A DNA stretch of 18,684 bases, taken from NCBI GenBank assembly GCA_018882485.1, contig VERU01000005.1, forward strand, positions 1-18,684, read 5' to 3'. Positions 7,868-15,431 of the stretch are shown here, in pieces. The position numbers and the translations under genes are program-made. How positions within the stretch are numbered: position 1 is the first letter of the stretch; the number at the start of each line of letters is the position of its first letter. Source of the stretch: Rhodoferax sp. (GTDB lineage: Bacteria > Pseudomonadota > Gammaproteobacteria > Burkholderiales > Burkholderiaceae_C). The notes under the pieces were generated by a model, which worked only from the letters and a program-made list of their open reading frames with translations, did not search any database and had not been told where the DNA came from.

Positions 7868-8711
7868 CCGGAGGGGTCGCGCTGCGCCGGAGCAGGAGCA
7901 GCGCGGCCTGGGCCGCCGTCATCCCGGTCCGCACGCCTGCGGCATGCGCCAGCTCGTTGAGGTCGCTGATGATGCCGTCTTGGTAAGAGCTCATGGCGTT
8001 GCCCATGCGCGCGCGCCGGGCATCCACGGTGGCGCCGGCCAGGCCGTGGGCATTGACCATTTCCAGCCCGGCGGTGCCTGCGCTGTCCAGGCCCCGACCG
8101 CCGTCCGAGCAGATGAATCCGTGGGGCGACACCTTGAGCAGGTATGGAACGGCACTGCGCCCGGTGTGCCCGGCGGTGACCAGCACGTTGCGCTGGTCCT
8201 GCGGCAGACCGAAGGCGATGGAGTCCACGCAGACCACCTGGCGTCCATCCACGTCTTCGTGCACGACCGTGCGCCGGGTGATGTCGGCCGCCGCCATCGG
8301 CGCGCCCGGAATGCGCTGCAGCATGCGTCGGGCGGCATCGAGCACCGGCATGCCCGCTGCGACGCCGCAGTCCTGGGCCGGCTGGTTGAAGAAGCTGATG
8401 CGCCCGTGGGTGGCCAGATGGACGCCATCGCCCAGGTGCACGGTCATGACGTCGGCGACGGCTGCCGGAATGTCCAGGGCTTCGAGGTACCAGAGCCCGG
8501 CGATCGCCGCACCTTCGGGTCCGATGCCGCAGTCGACCCCGATGGCGCCGCGGGGACGGTGCGTCGCCACGAAGCGGGCCGGCAGCACGCCGCAGTAGGA
8601 CGCATTGACCACCACGTCCTGATCCCGGTTCTGGGCGGCGACATCGTAGGCCGAGTCCATGGCCATGATGCGGCCCTGGGCCTGGCTCTCGATGAGGGTT
8701 TGTGCGCCCAT
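7851..8711 (-). CDS. Conserved protein of unknown function (full-length paralogue of 1-525)
   Basis: A complete 286-residue protein whose C-terminal 170 or so residues match the gene fragment at 1-525. I do not recognise the family. Striking blocks are NASYCGVLPARF (36-47), GVDCGIGPEGAAIAGLWYLEALD, VHLGDGVHLATHGRISFFN (91-109), RNVLVTAGHTGRS, GFICSDGGRG and GLAGATVDARRARMG. Two or three conserved Cys/Asp/His positions could be catalytic or metal-binding. There is no signal peptide and no long hydrophobic segment, so it is probably a cytoplasmic enzyme. The ATG at 8711 directly abuts the SDR stop codon (8712-8714), and it is the last gene of the right operon. Its end overlaps the end of the convergent binding-protein gene. 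Association of both copies with Liv importers suggests a role in metabolism of the imported compound. Confidence 0.88.
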   Translation of the reverse strand: MGAQTLIESQAQGRIMAMDSAYDVAAQNRDQDVVVNASYCGVLPARFVATHRPRGAIGVDCGIGPEGAAIAGLWYLEALDIPAAVADVMTVHLGDGVHLATHGRISFFNQPAQDCGVAAGMPVLDAARRMLQRIPGAPMAAADITRRTVVHEDVDGRQVVCVDSIAFGLPQDQRNVLVTAGHTGRSAVPYLLKVSPHGFICSDGGRGLDSAGTAGLEMVNAHGLAGATVDARRARMGNAMSSYQDGIISDLNELAHAAGVRTGMTAAQAALLLLRRSATPPVTEPA

Positions 8712-9470
8712 CTACAGCGAGGTCTCGCCGCCGTCCGGGGTGAGGTAGGTGCCGGTCATGAAGGCGGCATCGCGGGACAGCAGGAAGGTCACGGGACCGA
8801 CGATGTCCTCGGGTTCGCCGACCCGCTTGAGCATGTTCATCGCGGCCGCCTGCGCCTCGCCGGTCTGCAGGTTTCCGCCGCCGCGCTGTTGCCAGAGTGG
8901 CACGGTCATGCCGGTGCGGATGCGCCCGGGAGCGACCACGTTGACGCGAACCAGCGGAGCCGCCTCGAGTGCGAGTTGCCGTGAGAAGCCGATGATCGCG
9001 CCCTTCGCTGCGCCGTAGGGCGCATTGAAAGGCTGGGCCACCAGCGCCGCAATGGACGCCACGTTCACGATCGCGCCGCCCCCCTGGGCGCGCATGATGG
9101 GCAGCACATGCTTGCACATCAGGAAGGTGCCGCCCAGATGCACGCCCAGCATGCGGTTCCAGCGCTCCAGGCTCCAGGTCTCGATGGGTCCGAAATCGGC
9201 ATGGCCGGCGGCATGGAAGGCGGCATCGATGCGGCCGAGCTGTCGGTGCGCCTGTTCCACCGCCGCCTGCACCTGGTCTTCCTGGCTCACGTCCGCCGAC
9301 AGCGCCAGGCTCCCCGGGCAGTCCTGGGCCACGGCCTGCGCGCGCGACAGATCCATGTCGATGATGGCCACGCGACCGCCTTCGCTGCTGTAGCGCCGAG
9401 CCAGTGCGGCCGCGAGTCCGGAGCCACCGCCTGTGACGATCAGCACCTGGTCTTCAAATCGCCGGGTCAT
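8712..9470 (-). CDS. SDR family oxidoreductase, likely NAD-dependent
   Basis: A 252-residue SDR. I chose the ATG at 9470 (MTRRFEDQ) because an AAAGGCAGG lies just upstream and the family homology starts right after it. An alternative ATG at 9497 (MKDSERQAD) would overlap the previous gene by 14 bp and has no Shine-Dalgarno. Cofactor motif TGGGSGL is at 13-19. An Asp at the end of the second strand (Asp38, VAIIDMD) favours NAD over NADP. Active site: Ser139 (VASIAA), Tyr152 and Lys156 (YGAAK). The Asn of the usual SDR tetrad (VNLxGTF) reads His111 (VHLGGTF). The C-terminal FMTGTYLTPDGGE is typical. It abuts the unknown-function gene downstream and follows the alpha/beta hydrolase. Family is certain; substrate unknown. 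Confidence 0.92.
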   Translation of the reverse strand: MTRRFEDQVLIVTGGGSGLAAALARRYSSEGGRVAIIDMDLSRAQAVAQDCPGSLALSADVSQEDQVQAAVEQAHRQLGRIDAAFHAAGHADFGPIETWSLERWNRMLGVHLGGTFLMCKHVLPIMRAQGGGAIVNVASIAALVAQPFNAPYGAAKGAIIGFSRQLALEAAPLVRVNVVAPGRIRTGMTVPLWQQRGGGNLQTGEAQAAAMNMLKRVGEPEDIVGPVTFLLSRDAAFMTGTYLTPDGGETSL

Positions 9471-9483
9471 GTCTGCCTGCCTT

Positions 9484-10374
9484 TCAGAATCCTTCATTTC
9501 GGTAGAAATCCAGCAACGCCCCGACGGTCTGTTCGGCCGCGTGCTCTGGAAACCAGTGTCCCCCGGGTATGGTTCCGACCCGGAGCCGCTCGCAGCGCTG
9601 CTGCCAGACTGCCTCGATGTCCATCAGGGTCTGCATCAGGCCTTGCGCGCCCCAGAGCGCCAGTACCGGGCATTTCAGCTTGCGGCCGAGATCCGCTTCG
9701 TCGTGCACCAGGTCGATGCTGGAGCCAGCCCGGTAGTCGTTGCACGAGGCGTGAATCATCTCCGGATTGCGCCAGCACCTCCGGTATTCCTCGAGCATCT
9801 CGGGGTCGAAGGCCTGAAGACCGGTGCCTCCGACGCTCACCAGACAATTCTGGAAGTAGTAGTCGGGGTTGGCGCCGATGAGGGTCTCGGGGTAGGGGGC
9901 CGGCAGTGGCAGGAAGTACCACTGCCAGTAGGTGGACGCAATTTTCTTGTTGGTCCGCATGTACAGATCATGGGTCGGAACCAGATCCAGGACCGCCAGC
10001 GAACGCACCTGGTCGGGCCAGTCCAGCGCCATGCGGTGCGAGACGCGGCCGCCACGGTCATGGCCCACCACATCGAACTGGTCGAAACCCAGCTGTTTCA
10101 TCAGGCCGACCTGATCGGCCGCCATGGCCCGGAAGCTGTAGTTGCTGAAGTCGGGCAGGGCCGGCGGCTTGGAGCTGTCGCCGTAGCCGCGAAGGTCGGC
10201 GCAGACGACCGTGCGGTGGGCTGCCAGCAGGGGAGCCATGCGTGCCCACTCGGCCAGTGTCTGCGGGTAACCATGCAGCAGCAGCACCGGCGCGCCGCCG
10301 CCGCCGACCTTGCAGTGCACGGTCACCTCGCCGACCCGCACGTCGTGCGTGGCGAAGCCTTCGAACAGTGCCAT
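9484..10374 (-). CDS. Alpha/beta hydrolase, haloacetate (fluoroacetate) dehalogenase-like
   Basis: A 296-residue alpha/beta hydrolase closest in pattern to fluoroacetate dehalogenases and epoxide hydrolases. LHGYPQT (33-39) forms the oxyanion region. GHDRGGR (104-110) gives the nucleophile Asp106 with Arg107 and Arg110, matching the Asp and two carboxylate-binding Arg of the Rhodopseudomonas enzyme. Asp130 (VLDLVPT) and His273 (GGHWFPE) complete the triad. The cap holds YWQWYFLPLPAP: the halide pocket His/Trp pair reads Gln151/Trp152, while the third halide ligand, a Tyr in DYRAG (Tyr214), is kept. The fold and Asp nucleophile suggest hydrolysis of a C-halogen or similar bond in a 2-substituted carboxylate, but the pocket change may alter specificity. 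It lies 14 bp after the dioxygenase gene. Fold sure, reaction moderately sure. Confidence 0.9.
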   Translation of the reverse strand: MALFEGFATHDVRVGEVTVHCKVGGGGAPVLLLHGYPQTLAEWARMAPLLAAHRTVVCADLRGYGDSSKPPALPDFSNYSFRAMAADQVGLMKQLGFDQFDVVGHDRGGRVSHRMALDWPDQVRSLAVLDLVPTHDLYMRTNKKIASTYWQWYFLPLPAPYPETLIGANPDYYFQNCLVSVGGTGLQAFDPEMLEEYRRCWRNPEMIHASCNDYRAGSSIDLVHDEADLGRKLKCPVLALWGAQGLMQTLMDIEAVWQQRCERLRVGTIPGGHWFPEHAAEQTVGALLDFYRNEGF

Positions 10375-10388
10375 GATCCGGCCCGTGG

Positions 10389-11285
10389 TCAGGCCAGCGT
10401 GGAGCGGAACATCAGCCGGCGGTTCTCCGGTGCGTCCAGGTTGGCGAAGTCGTAGTCCAGGGGCGCATAGTGCTGGGTGCAGCGGTTGTCCCAGAACAGC
10501 ACGTCACCGGCGCTCCAGCGGTGACGATACTGGTACATGGGGTGCCGGATCTGTGCGTACAGGTAGTCCAGCAGGGGCGCGCTTTCCTCGATGGTCCAGC
10601 CTTCGAAGTGATCGACGCACTGCTCGTTGATGTAGAGGATCTTGCGGCCGGTGTCGGGGTGGGTCAGGATGACCGGCTGGACCGAGCCCTCGACGCGGGT
10701 GAGCTCCTCGTCGTTCAATGCCTTGCGGCCCTTCATGACCTTGGAACGGGTGCCGAACAGGGTATGGAAGGCGCTCAGCGGCTCCAGCGTCTTCTTCAGC
10801 CCATCGGACAGGTCGTCGTACACATGCTGGGTGCTGCAGAACATCGTGTCGCCGCCGTTCTGGGGCGGGATCTCGCAGCGCAGCATCGAGGCCCGGGCAG
10901 GGACCTTCAGGAAGGTCTGGTCGGTGTGCCACTGCTGCGCGGCGTTTTCGGTTTCGGAGCGCTGACCATTCTTTCGGATATTGGTCACGGTGAAGATGTC
11001 AGGGTAGCCTTCCGGCGCGTAGCGGCTGGTGAGTCCGGTCAGCGCCAGCGGGCCGAACCGGCGGGTGAACGCCAGATGCTGGTCATGGTTGAGGCCCTGG
11101 TTGCGGAACAGCAGCAATCCGCGGTGTGTCAGGGTGCGCCAGAGGGCGGCAATGCTGTCGTCGCTGATCTCGTCGCAACGCTTGAGGTCCAGTCCGATGA
11201 CCTCTTCGCCGATGCGAAAGGACAGCGGCTTGAGGCTGAATTGCGCCGCGGCGGCGGCATGTTCGGGGGCGAGGGCTGCATTCAT
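10389..11285 (-). CDS. TauD/TfdA-family Fe(II)/2-oxoglutarate-dependent dioxygenase
   Basis: A 298-residue member of the TauD/TfdA family (PF02668). The iron ligands are visible: His120 and Asp122 in QQWHTDQTF, and His272 in FWDNRCTQHYAP. Arg290 and Arg294 in NRRLMFRSTL match the 2-oxoglutarate-binding region. The N-terminal RGLLLFRNQGLNHDQHLAFTRRFGPL block is standard. Such enzymes oxidise a carbon next to O, S or N and release a carbonyl product, as TauD does with taurine and TfdA with aryloxyacetates. The length is normal and no residue is missing. The ATG at 11285 has an AGGAG 7 bases upstream and follows the aldolase-like gene by 18 bp. It sits between an aldolase-like gene and a dehalogenase-like hydrolase. 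The substrate is not identifiable. Confidence 0.95.
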   Translation of the reverse strand: MNAALAPEHAAAAAQFSLKPLSFRIGEEVIGLDLKRCDEISDDSIAALWRTLTHRGLLLFRNQGLNHDQHLAFTRRFGPLALTGLTSRYAPEGYPDIFTVTNIRKNGQRSETENAAQQWHTDQTFLKVPARASMLRCEIPPQNGGDTMFCSTQHVYDDLSDGLKKTLEPLSAFHTLFGTRSKVMKGRKALNDEELTRVEGSVQPVILTHPDTGRKILYINEQCVDHFEGWTIEESAPLLDYLYAQIRHPMYQYRHRWSAGDVLFWDNRCTQHYAPLDYDFANLDAPENRRLMFRSTLA

Positions 11286-11303
11286 CGGGGTTCTCCTGCA
11301 AGG

Positions 11304-12002
11304 TTAGGCCACGGGGCTGGGAATGACGCGTGTACCGTTGAAAAAATCGATGCCTTTGCGCCGGATCAGGTTCCATGTCAGGTCCAGGTAGTTGGCTTTG
11401 CCCAGCACCCTGCGCATTTCCTGCACCAGATGCTCCGGCATCACGGGGGTGTCCTGCGGCAGGGTGACGTCGAGCCGGCAAGCGTAGTCCAGCGTGACAT
11501 GCAGCGCCGCGGCATCACCCAGCGTGCCGGCTACCGTGATGGCGCCATGCCAGGGAATCACGATGGCCAGATCGCTGTCCTTGAGCGCCGGCCCGATCGC
11601 GGTGAAGTCGTCACTGGGACTGATGCAGGTTCTTCCGTCGAAATACGTGCACAGGTTGTGCAGGTTGCGTGGCGGACGTCCGAGAGCCGATTGCGACGTG
11701 ATCCAGAACCCGTGGGTATGGACGATCGCGTTCACGTCGGGGCGCTGCTTGTAGATGCCGTGGTGAAAGGTCTGCCCGGGACTGACCGTGGTCTCGCATT
11801 CCACCACCTCTCCATCGAAGTTCAGCAGGGCGATGTCGCGCTGCTGCATCTCCTCGAAGGTCTTCTCGAAGGCGTTGATGTAGAACATCCGCTGCCCGGG
11901 AACCCGGACCGAGACGTGGCCGCCGATTCCGCTGCCAAGCCCGTAGGCGGCCAGCCCGCGAATGGCTTCGAGAACCTGGGACTGGATCTGGGGATCGCGC
12001 AT
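11304..12002 (-). CDS. Class II aldolase/adducin family protein
   Basis: A 232-residue protein of the class II aldolase/adducin N-terminal domain family (PF00596). The metal-binding histidines are present: His95 and His97 in AIVHTHGFW and His152 in IPWHGA. The early block GLGSGIGGHVSVRVPG belongs to the GHxSxR subgroup rather than the GNxSxR of sugar-phosphate aldolases. The catalytic Glu of fuculose-phosphate aldolase (in the SSE..L block before the HTH) is replaced: the stretch reads SPGQTFHHGIY, with Gly76 by eye at that position. It may therefore be a decarboxylase, epimerase or retro-aldol enzyme of the adducin-like subgroup. AGGAG lies 7 bases before the ATG. It follows livF by 23 bp and leads the catabolic part of the operon. 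Family firm; reaction open. Confidence 0.9.
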   Translation of the reverse strand: MRDPQIQSQVLEAIRGLAAYGLGSGIGGHVSVRVPGQRMFYINAFEKTFEEMQQRDIALLNFDGEVVECETTVSPGQTFHHGIYKQRPDVNAIVHTHGFWITSQSALGRPPRNLHNLCTYFDGRTCISPSDDFTAIGPALKDSDLAIVIPWHGAITVAGTLGDAAALHVTLDYACRLDVTLPQDTPVMPEHLVQEMRRVLGKANYLDLTWNLIRRKGIDFFNGTRVIPSPVA

Positions 12003-12025
12003 GATGGGTCTCCTGCGGTGCGTCT

Positions 12026-12748
12026 TCAGTGGGATGCGGCACCGGCGGCCTGCCCGAGGTAGTGGGCGATCACGCCGGAATCCTGGGACAACTCGTCGCT
12101 GCGCCCTTCCTTGACCACCAGGCCCTGCTCGATCAGGTAGGCCCGGTGGGTGGATTTGAGGGCCTGCCGCGCATTCTGTTCAACCAGCAGGATGGTCAGG
12201 CCTTCGGCATTCAGCCGGCGCAGCGCGGTGAGAACCTGGTGTGCCATGAGCGGTGACAGTCCCAGGCTGGGTTCATCCAGCAACAGCAGGCGGGGCGCTC
12301 CCATGAGGGCCCGGCCGATGGCCAGCATCTGCTGCTGGCCACCGCTGAGGGACCCAGCGCGCTGGTCCCGGCGCTCTGCCAGGATGGGGAACAGGTCGTG
12401 GATGCGCTCCAGCGTGTGGGTGGTGGCCCGGTGGTGCAGGGCCGTGGTGCCGAGCTGCAGGTTTTCCTGGACACTCAGGTCGCCGAGGATCTGCCGGCCC
12501 TCGGGAACCTGCAGGAGCCCGATGCGGGAGATCTGATAGGCCGACATGCCGGCCAGGTCGCGCCCTTCGAACCGGATGCTGCCGGCCGACTTGCGCACCA
12601 GTCCGCTGATGGTGTTCAGCAGGGTCGACTTGCCAGCCCCGTTGGGGCCGATCAGTGCGACCATCTCGCCCTGCGCCACGTTCAGACTGACACCCTTGAG
12701 GGCGCGGATGCCGCTGTATGCGGCGGCCAGGTCGGAGATCTCAAGCAT
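12026..12748 (-). CDS. livF: Branched-chain-amino-acid-type ABC transporter, ATP-binding protein LivF (right copy)
   Basis: A 240-residue LivF-type ATPase, clearly paralogous to the protein at 3252-3983. I chose the ATG at 12748 (MLEISDLAAAY) because a GGGGAG lies 8 bases upstream; a GTG at 12757 in the same frame falls too close to that site. It overlaps livG by 8 bp. Walker A GPNGAGKST, Q-loop LLQVPEGRQ, signature LSGGQQQ, Walker B LLLLDEPSLGL and the LLVEQN switch are all intact. The two LivF copies share long identical protein blocks around the motifs but differ in between and at the C-terminus, so the duplication, or separate acquisition, is not recent. Confidence 0.96.
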   Translation of the reverse strand: MLEISDLAAAYSGIRALKGVSLNVAQGEMVALIGPNGAGKSTLLNTISGLVRKSAGSIRFEGRDLAGMSAYQISRIGLLQVPEGRQILGDLSVQENLQLGTTALHHRATTHTLERIHDLFPILAERRDQRAGSLSGGQQQMLAIGRALMGAPRLLLLDEPSLGLSPLMAHQVLTALRRLNAEGLTILLVEQNARQALKSTHRAYLIEQGLVVKEGRSDELSQDSGVIAHYLGQAAGAASH

Positions 12749-13508
12749 GGAAATCACTCCCCAGGTAGGCCTCGATGACCTCGGGGTTGTTCAGGATCTG
12801 GTCGGGGCTGCCCTCGGCGATGTTGCGGCCCGAGTCCAGGACCACGATGTGCTTGCAGATCCGGGACACAAATCCGATGTTGTGTTCGATCAGCAGCACG
12901 GCCATGCCGCCCTGTGCCAGCTCCAGGAAGATGTCGCCCAGGCGGCGCGCTTCCACATCGTTCATGCCGGCGACGGGCTCGTCGAGCAGCAGGAGCCGGG
13001 GTTCGCTGGCCAGGGCCCGCATCATCTCGACCCGCCGCTGGTCGCCATAGGACAGGGTACTGGCCGGAAAGGCGGCATAGCGCTCCATGCCGAAACGCCG
13101 GAGCAGCGCATGCGCCCGCTCGATGCAGGCCTGTGTTTCGGAGCGGGAGGCGCGCAGGTGAAAGAGCTGCGACAGCAGCGAGCTTCGCTGGTGCCGGTAC
13201 ATGCCGATCATGATGTTGTCGAGCACGGTGGCATCCGGCAGCAGCCGGATGGTCTGGAAGGTCCGTGCGATGCCGGCACGCGCCACCACATGGCGGGGTG
13301 ACTCGGTGAGGTCGATGTCGCCAAAGCGCACCGAGCCGCTGCTCAACTTGAAGACGCCCGTGATCAGGTTCACGACGGTCGTCTTTCCCGCACCGTTGGG
13401 ACCGATCAGTCCGGTGATGTGGCCGGGCGGCACGGTCATGCTGAGCCGCGAGACCGCCTGCAGGCCGCCGAACTGCTTGGAGACCCCGTCGAGCACGAGC
13501 GCGCTCAT
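12741..13508 (-). CDS. livG: Branched-chain-amino-acid-type ABC transporter, ATP-binding protein LivG (right copy)
   Basis: A 255-residue LivG-type ATPase. The start ATG at 13508 (MSALVLDGVSKQFGG) overlaps the livM stop as ATGA and has GGGAG 7 bases upstream; the longer frame to 13709 is an out-of-frame reading of livM. Walker A GPNGAGKTT, Q-loop IARTFQTIRLL, the family signature LSYGDQRR, Walker B LLLLDEPVAGMN and the switch His in LLIEHN are all present. Compared with the left copy it lacks the N-terminal extension of about 13 residues. It works with LivF encoded downstream. Confidence 0.96.
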   Translation of the reverse strand: MSALVLDGVSKQFGGLQAVSRLSMTVPPGHITGLIGPNGAGKTTVVNLITGVFKLSSGSVRFGDIDLTESPRHVVARAGIARTFQTIRLLPDATVLDNIMIGMYRHQRSSLLSQLFHLRASRSETQACIERAHALLRRFGMERYAAFPASTLSYGDQRRVEMMRALASEPRLLLLDEPVAGMNDVEARRLGDIFLELAQGGMAVLLIEHNIGFVSRICKHIVVLDSGRNIAEGSPDQILNNPEVIEAYLGSDFHA

Positions 13509-14377
13509 GCTGTCGCTCCCGCATCCGAGCCGCCGGCCTGCACCTGCCGTCGGCGATTCCAGGCGATCAGGGTGTCGACCACGCCGTAGGGCAGGTAGAC
13601 GATGGTGGCTGCCAGCAGCAGGCCATAGACAGCCATGCGGTAATCGGCCAGCGGTCGGGCGATTTCCGGAAGCGATACCAGGATGATGGCACCCACCAGC
13701 GGTCCCCACACGGAGCGCCGGCCGCCCAGCACCACGTAGGACAGGGATGCGACCAGGGCGTTGAACCCGAACTGCTCGGGAGAGAGGCTGTAGTTGCGCA
13801 GCGCATCCAGCGACCCGAAAAGACCGGCGATGGCACCGCTCAGCCCGAAGGCCAGCGCGTGGTAACGGGTGGGATTGACACCGAGCGAAGCGGCGACGGC
13901 CACATCCTGCCGCATCGCGTCGAAGACACGCCCGATGCCGCTGCGGCTCATGCGCAGCAGGATCCAGGTGAACAGCACCACCGCCGCCAGCAGGCCCCAG
14001 GTGCTCACGTAGCGCGGTATGCCGTTGAAGCCCAGCGGACCGCCGGTCAGCGATTCCGAGAACAGGTTCATGGACAGCATGATCTCGACGAAGGCCATCG
14101 ACGCGATGGCCTGGTAGACGCCGCGCAGCCGCGCCAGCGGAATCGACAGCAGCAGCCCCGCCAGCAGGCCCACGAAGGTGGCCAGCGCGATGCAGGCCAG
14201 GGGGTGCACCCCCACCTTGACGGTCATGATGGCCGTGAAGTAGGCGCCGATGGCGGCGAACCCGGGCGTGGCCACGGAAAAGGTGCCCGAGCGCAGCACC
14301 ACGTACTGGCTGAACGCGTAGCCGGTGCCGATCAGGACCAGATCCACCAGAGGCAGGTTGGCGACGATGAAATTCAT
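13505..14377 (-). CDS. livM: Branched-chain-amino-acid-type ABC transporter, permease LivM (right copy)
   Basis: A 290-residue hydrophobic permease, the same length as the left LivM and clearly homologous throughout. Shared marks: FSVATPGFAAIGAY near residues 33-46, IPLARLRGVYQAIASMAF, the coupling loop IGRVFDAMRQDVAVAASLGV and SYVVLGGRRSVWGPLVGA. The ATG at 14377 starts 34 bp after the livH stop, unlike the overlapping pair in the left cassette, and no strong Shine-Dalgarno is seen. livG follows with a 4-bp overlap. It is an inner-membrane protein pairing with LivH. Confidence 0.95.
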   Translation of the reverse strand: MNFIVANLPLVDLVLIGTGYAFSQYVVLRSGTFSVATPGFAAIGAYFTAIMTVKVGVHPLACIALATFVGLLAGLLLSIPLARLRGVYQAIASMAFVEIMLSMNLFSESLTGGPLGFNGIPRYVSTWGLLAAVVLFTWILLRMSRSGIGRVFDAMRQDVAVAASLGVNPTRYHALAFGLSGAIAGLFGSLDALRNYSLSPEQFGFNALVASLSYVVLGGRRSVWGPLVGAIILVSLPEIARPLADYRMAVYGLLLAATIVYLPYGVVDTLIAWNRRRQVQAGGSDAGATA

Positions 14378-14411
14378 GGTGCGTAGGGTGCGGGTTCGAT
14401 CGGTCGCGGGG

Positions 14412-15308
14412 TCATATGCGGCGCGTCACGCCCTCGGGGGGCGTGGTGCCGAACAGGCCTGCGGGCCGGATGAGCAGGATGACGAACAGCAGCGCGAAGA
14501 TGATGGCATCGGTGATGAGCGCGGGCAGATAGGCCGCCGACATCGATTGCATCAACCCCAGCACCAGCCCGCCGGCCAGGGCCCCCGGGACGCTGCCCAT
14601 GCCGCCCAGCACAATGGCGACGAAGCCGCGCAGCAGGTAGGGTTCACCCATCATGTAGTGCACCGAATTGAAGGCCAGGCCGACCAGCACCCCGGCTGCG
14701 CCGGCCAGCGCACCGGAGATGAAGAAGGTCTGGAAGAAGATGAAGTCAGGGTTCACGCCCAGCAGCTGGGCTGTCCGCTGGTTGCCGGCCACCGCACGGA
14801 TCTGTCGGCCGTTGGGTGTGCGGTAGAGGTAGGCCGCCAGCACCCCGACGAGCACCACCGCGCAGCCCAGGATCAGCAGCTGGATCGAGGTCACCCTCAG
14901 TCCGAGGACCTCGACACTCTCGACCGGCACGGTTCCGAACGGGAACCGCATCACCTCGGTCCTGGACAGGCGCTGCGCAATGCTCATGATGAACAGCCCC
15001 ATGCCGATGCTCGAGATCATGGAGCCGAATTCGGCGTCGGCCAACGACAGGCTGCGCAGGGGCCGGAAGGCCAGGAATTCCACCAGCACCGACAGCAGGC
15101 CCCCGGCGGCCATGGCCATGAGCAGCGCGGCCCAGAACGGGACGCCCAGGCGCACGGCGTAGAGCGCCATGAAGGCACCCACCATCATGATGGCCCCGTG
15201 GCTGAGGTTCATGATGCGGTGGATGCCGAAGATCAGCGTGAATCCGAGCGCGAACAGCGCGTAGACACCGCCCATGACCACGCCATTGAGGACTTGCTGC
15301 GCAAACAT
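14412..15308 (-). CDS. livH: Branched-chain-amino-acid-type ABC transporter, permease LivH (right copy)
   Basis: A 298-residue permease. I chose the ATG at 15308 (MFAQQVLNGVVMGG) because it aligns exactly with the left LivH N-terminus; the 31 residues read further upstream (to 15401) are Arg/Ala/Pro-rich, cross the hairpin region and resemble no LivH. FGIHRIMNLSHGA and the C-terminal GMGSVPGALAGGLVLG and RPAGLFG blocks confirm the family. It is the first permease gene after the binding protein, from which it is separated by 123 bp containing a strong hairpin. Confidence 0.95.
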   Translation of the reverse strand: MFAQQVLNGVVMGGVYALFALGFTLIFGIHRIMNLSHGAIMMVGAFMALYAVRLGVPFWAALLMAMAAGGLLSVLVEFLAFRPLRSLSLADAEFGSMISSIGMGLFIMSIAQRLSRTEVMRFPFGTVPVESVEVLGLRVTSIQLLILGCAVVLVGVLAAYLYRTPNGRQIRAVAGNQRTAQLLGVNPDFIFFQTFFISGALAGAAGVLVGLAFNSVHYMMGEPYLLRGFVAIVLGGMGSVPGALAGGLVLGLMQSMSAAYLPALITDAIIFALLFVILLIRPAGLFGTTPPEGVTRRI

Positions 15309-15371
15309 GGATTCGATTCGGGAGGGTTGGCGGCTGGCGACGCGAGGCGGCACCAGGGCGGCTGCGGGACG

Positions 15372-15397
15372 ATGCCGCCATCCTGCGATGGCGGCAT
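15372..15397 (-). promoter_or_regulatory. Perfect 11-bp-stem hairpin between binding-protein gene and livH
   Basis: ATGCCGCCATC (15372-15382) and GATGGCGGCAT (15387-15397) are exact reverse complements around a 4-base loop. It lies in the 123-bp gap after the binding-protein stop and before livH, in the direction of transcription. No T-tract follows on the minus strand, so it does not look like a full intrinsic terminator. In other importer operons, hairpins at this place protect the upstream mRNA or lower read-through, so that more binding protein than permease is made. I infer the same here. Confidence 0.75.
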
Positions 15398-15431
15398 TCA
15401 ACCGCGGCGGGGCCTGTTGATCGGGCCGGGC

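Noticed and set aside
7813..9117. Open frame of 434 codons on the minus strand
   Set aside because: It overlaps the unknown-function and SDR genes in another frame with Arg-rich composition. The SDR motifs and the paralogue match show that the other frame is real.
10470..12062. Open frame of 530 codons on the plus strand
   Set aside because: It is antisense to the dioxygenase and aldolase-like genes, whose catalytic motifs are intact, and shows no family motif of its own.
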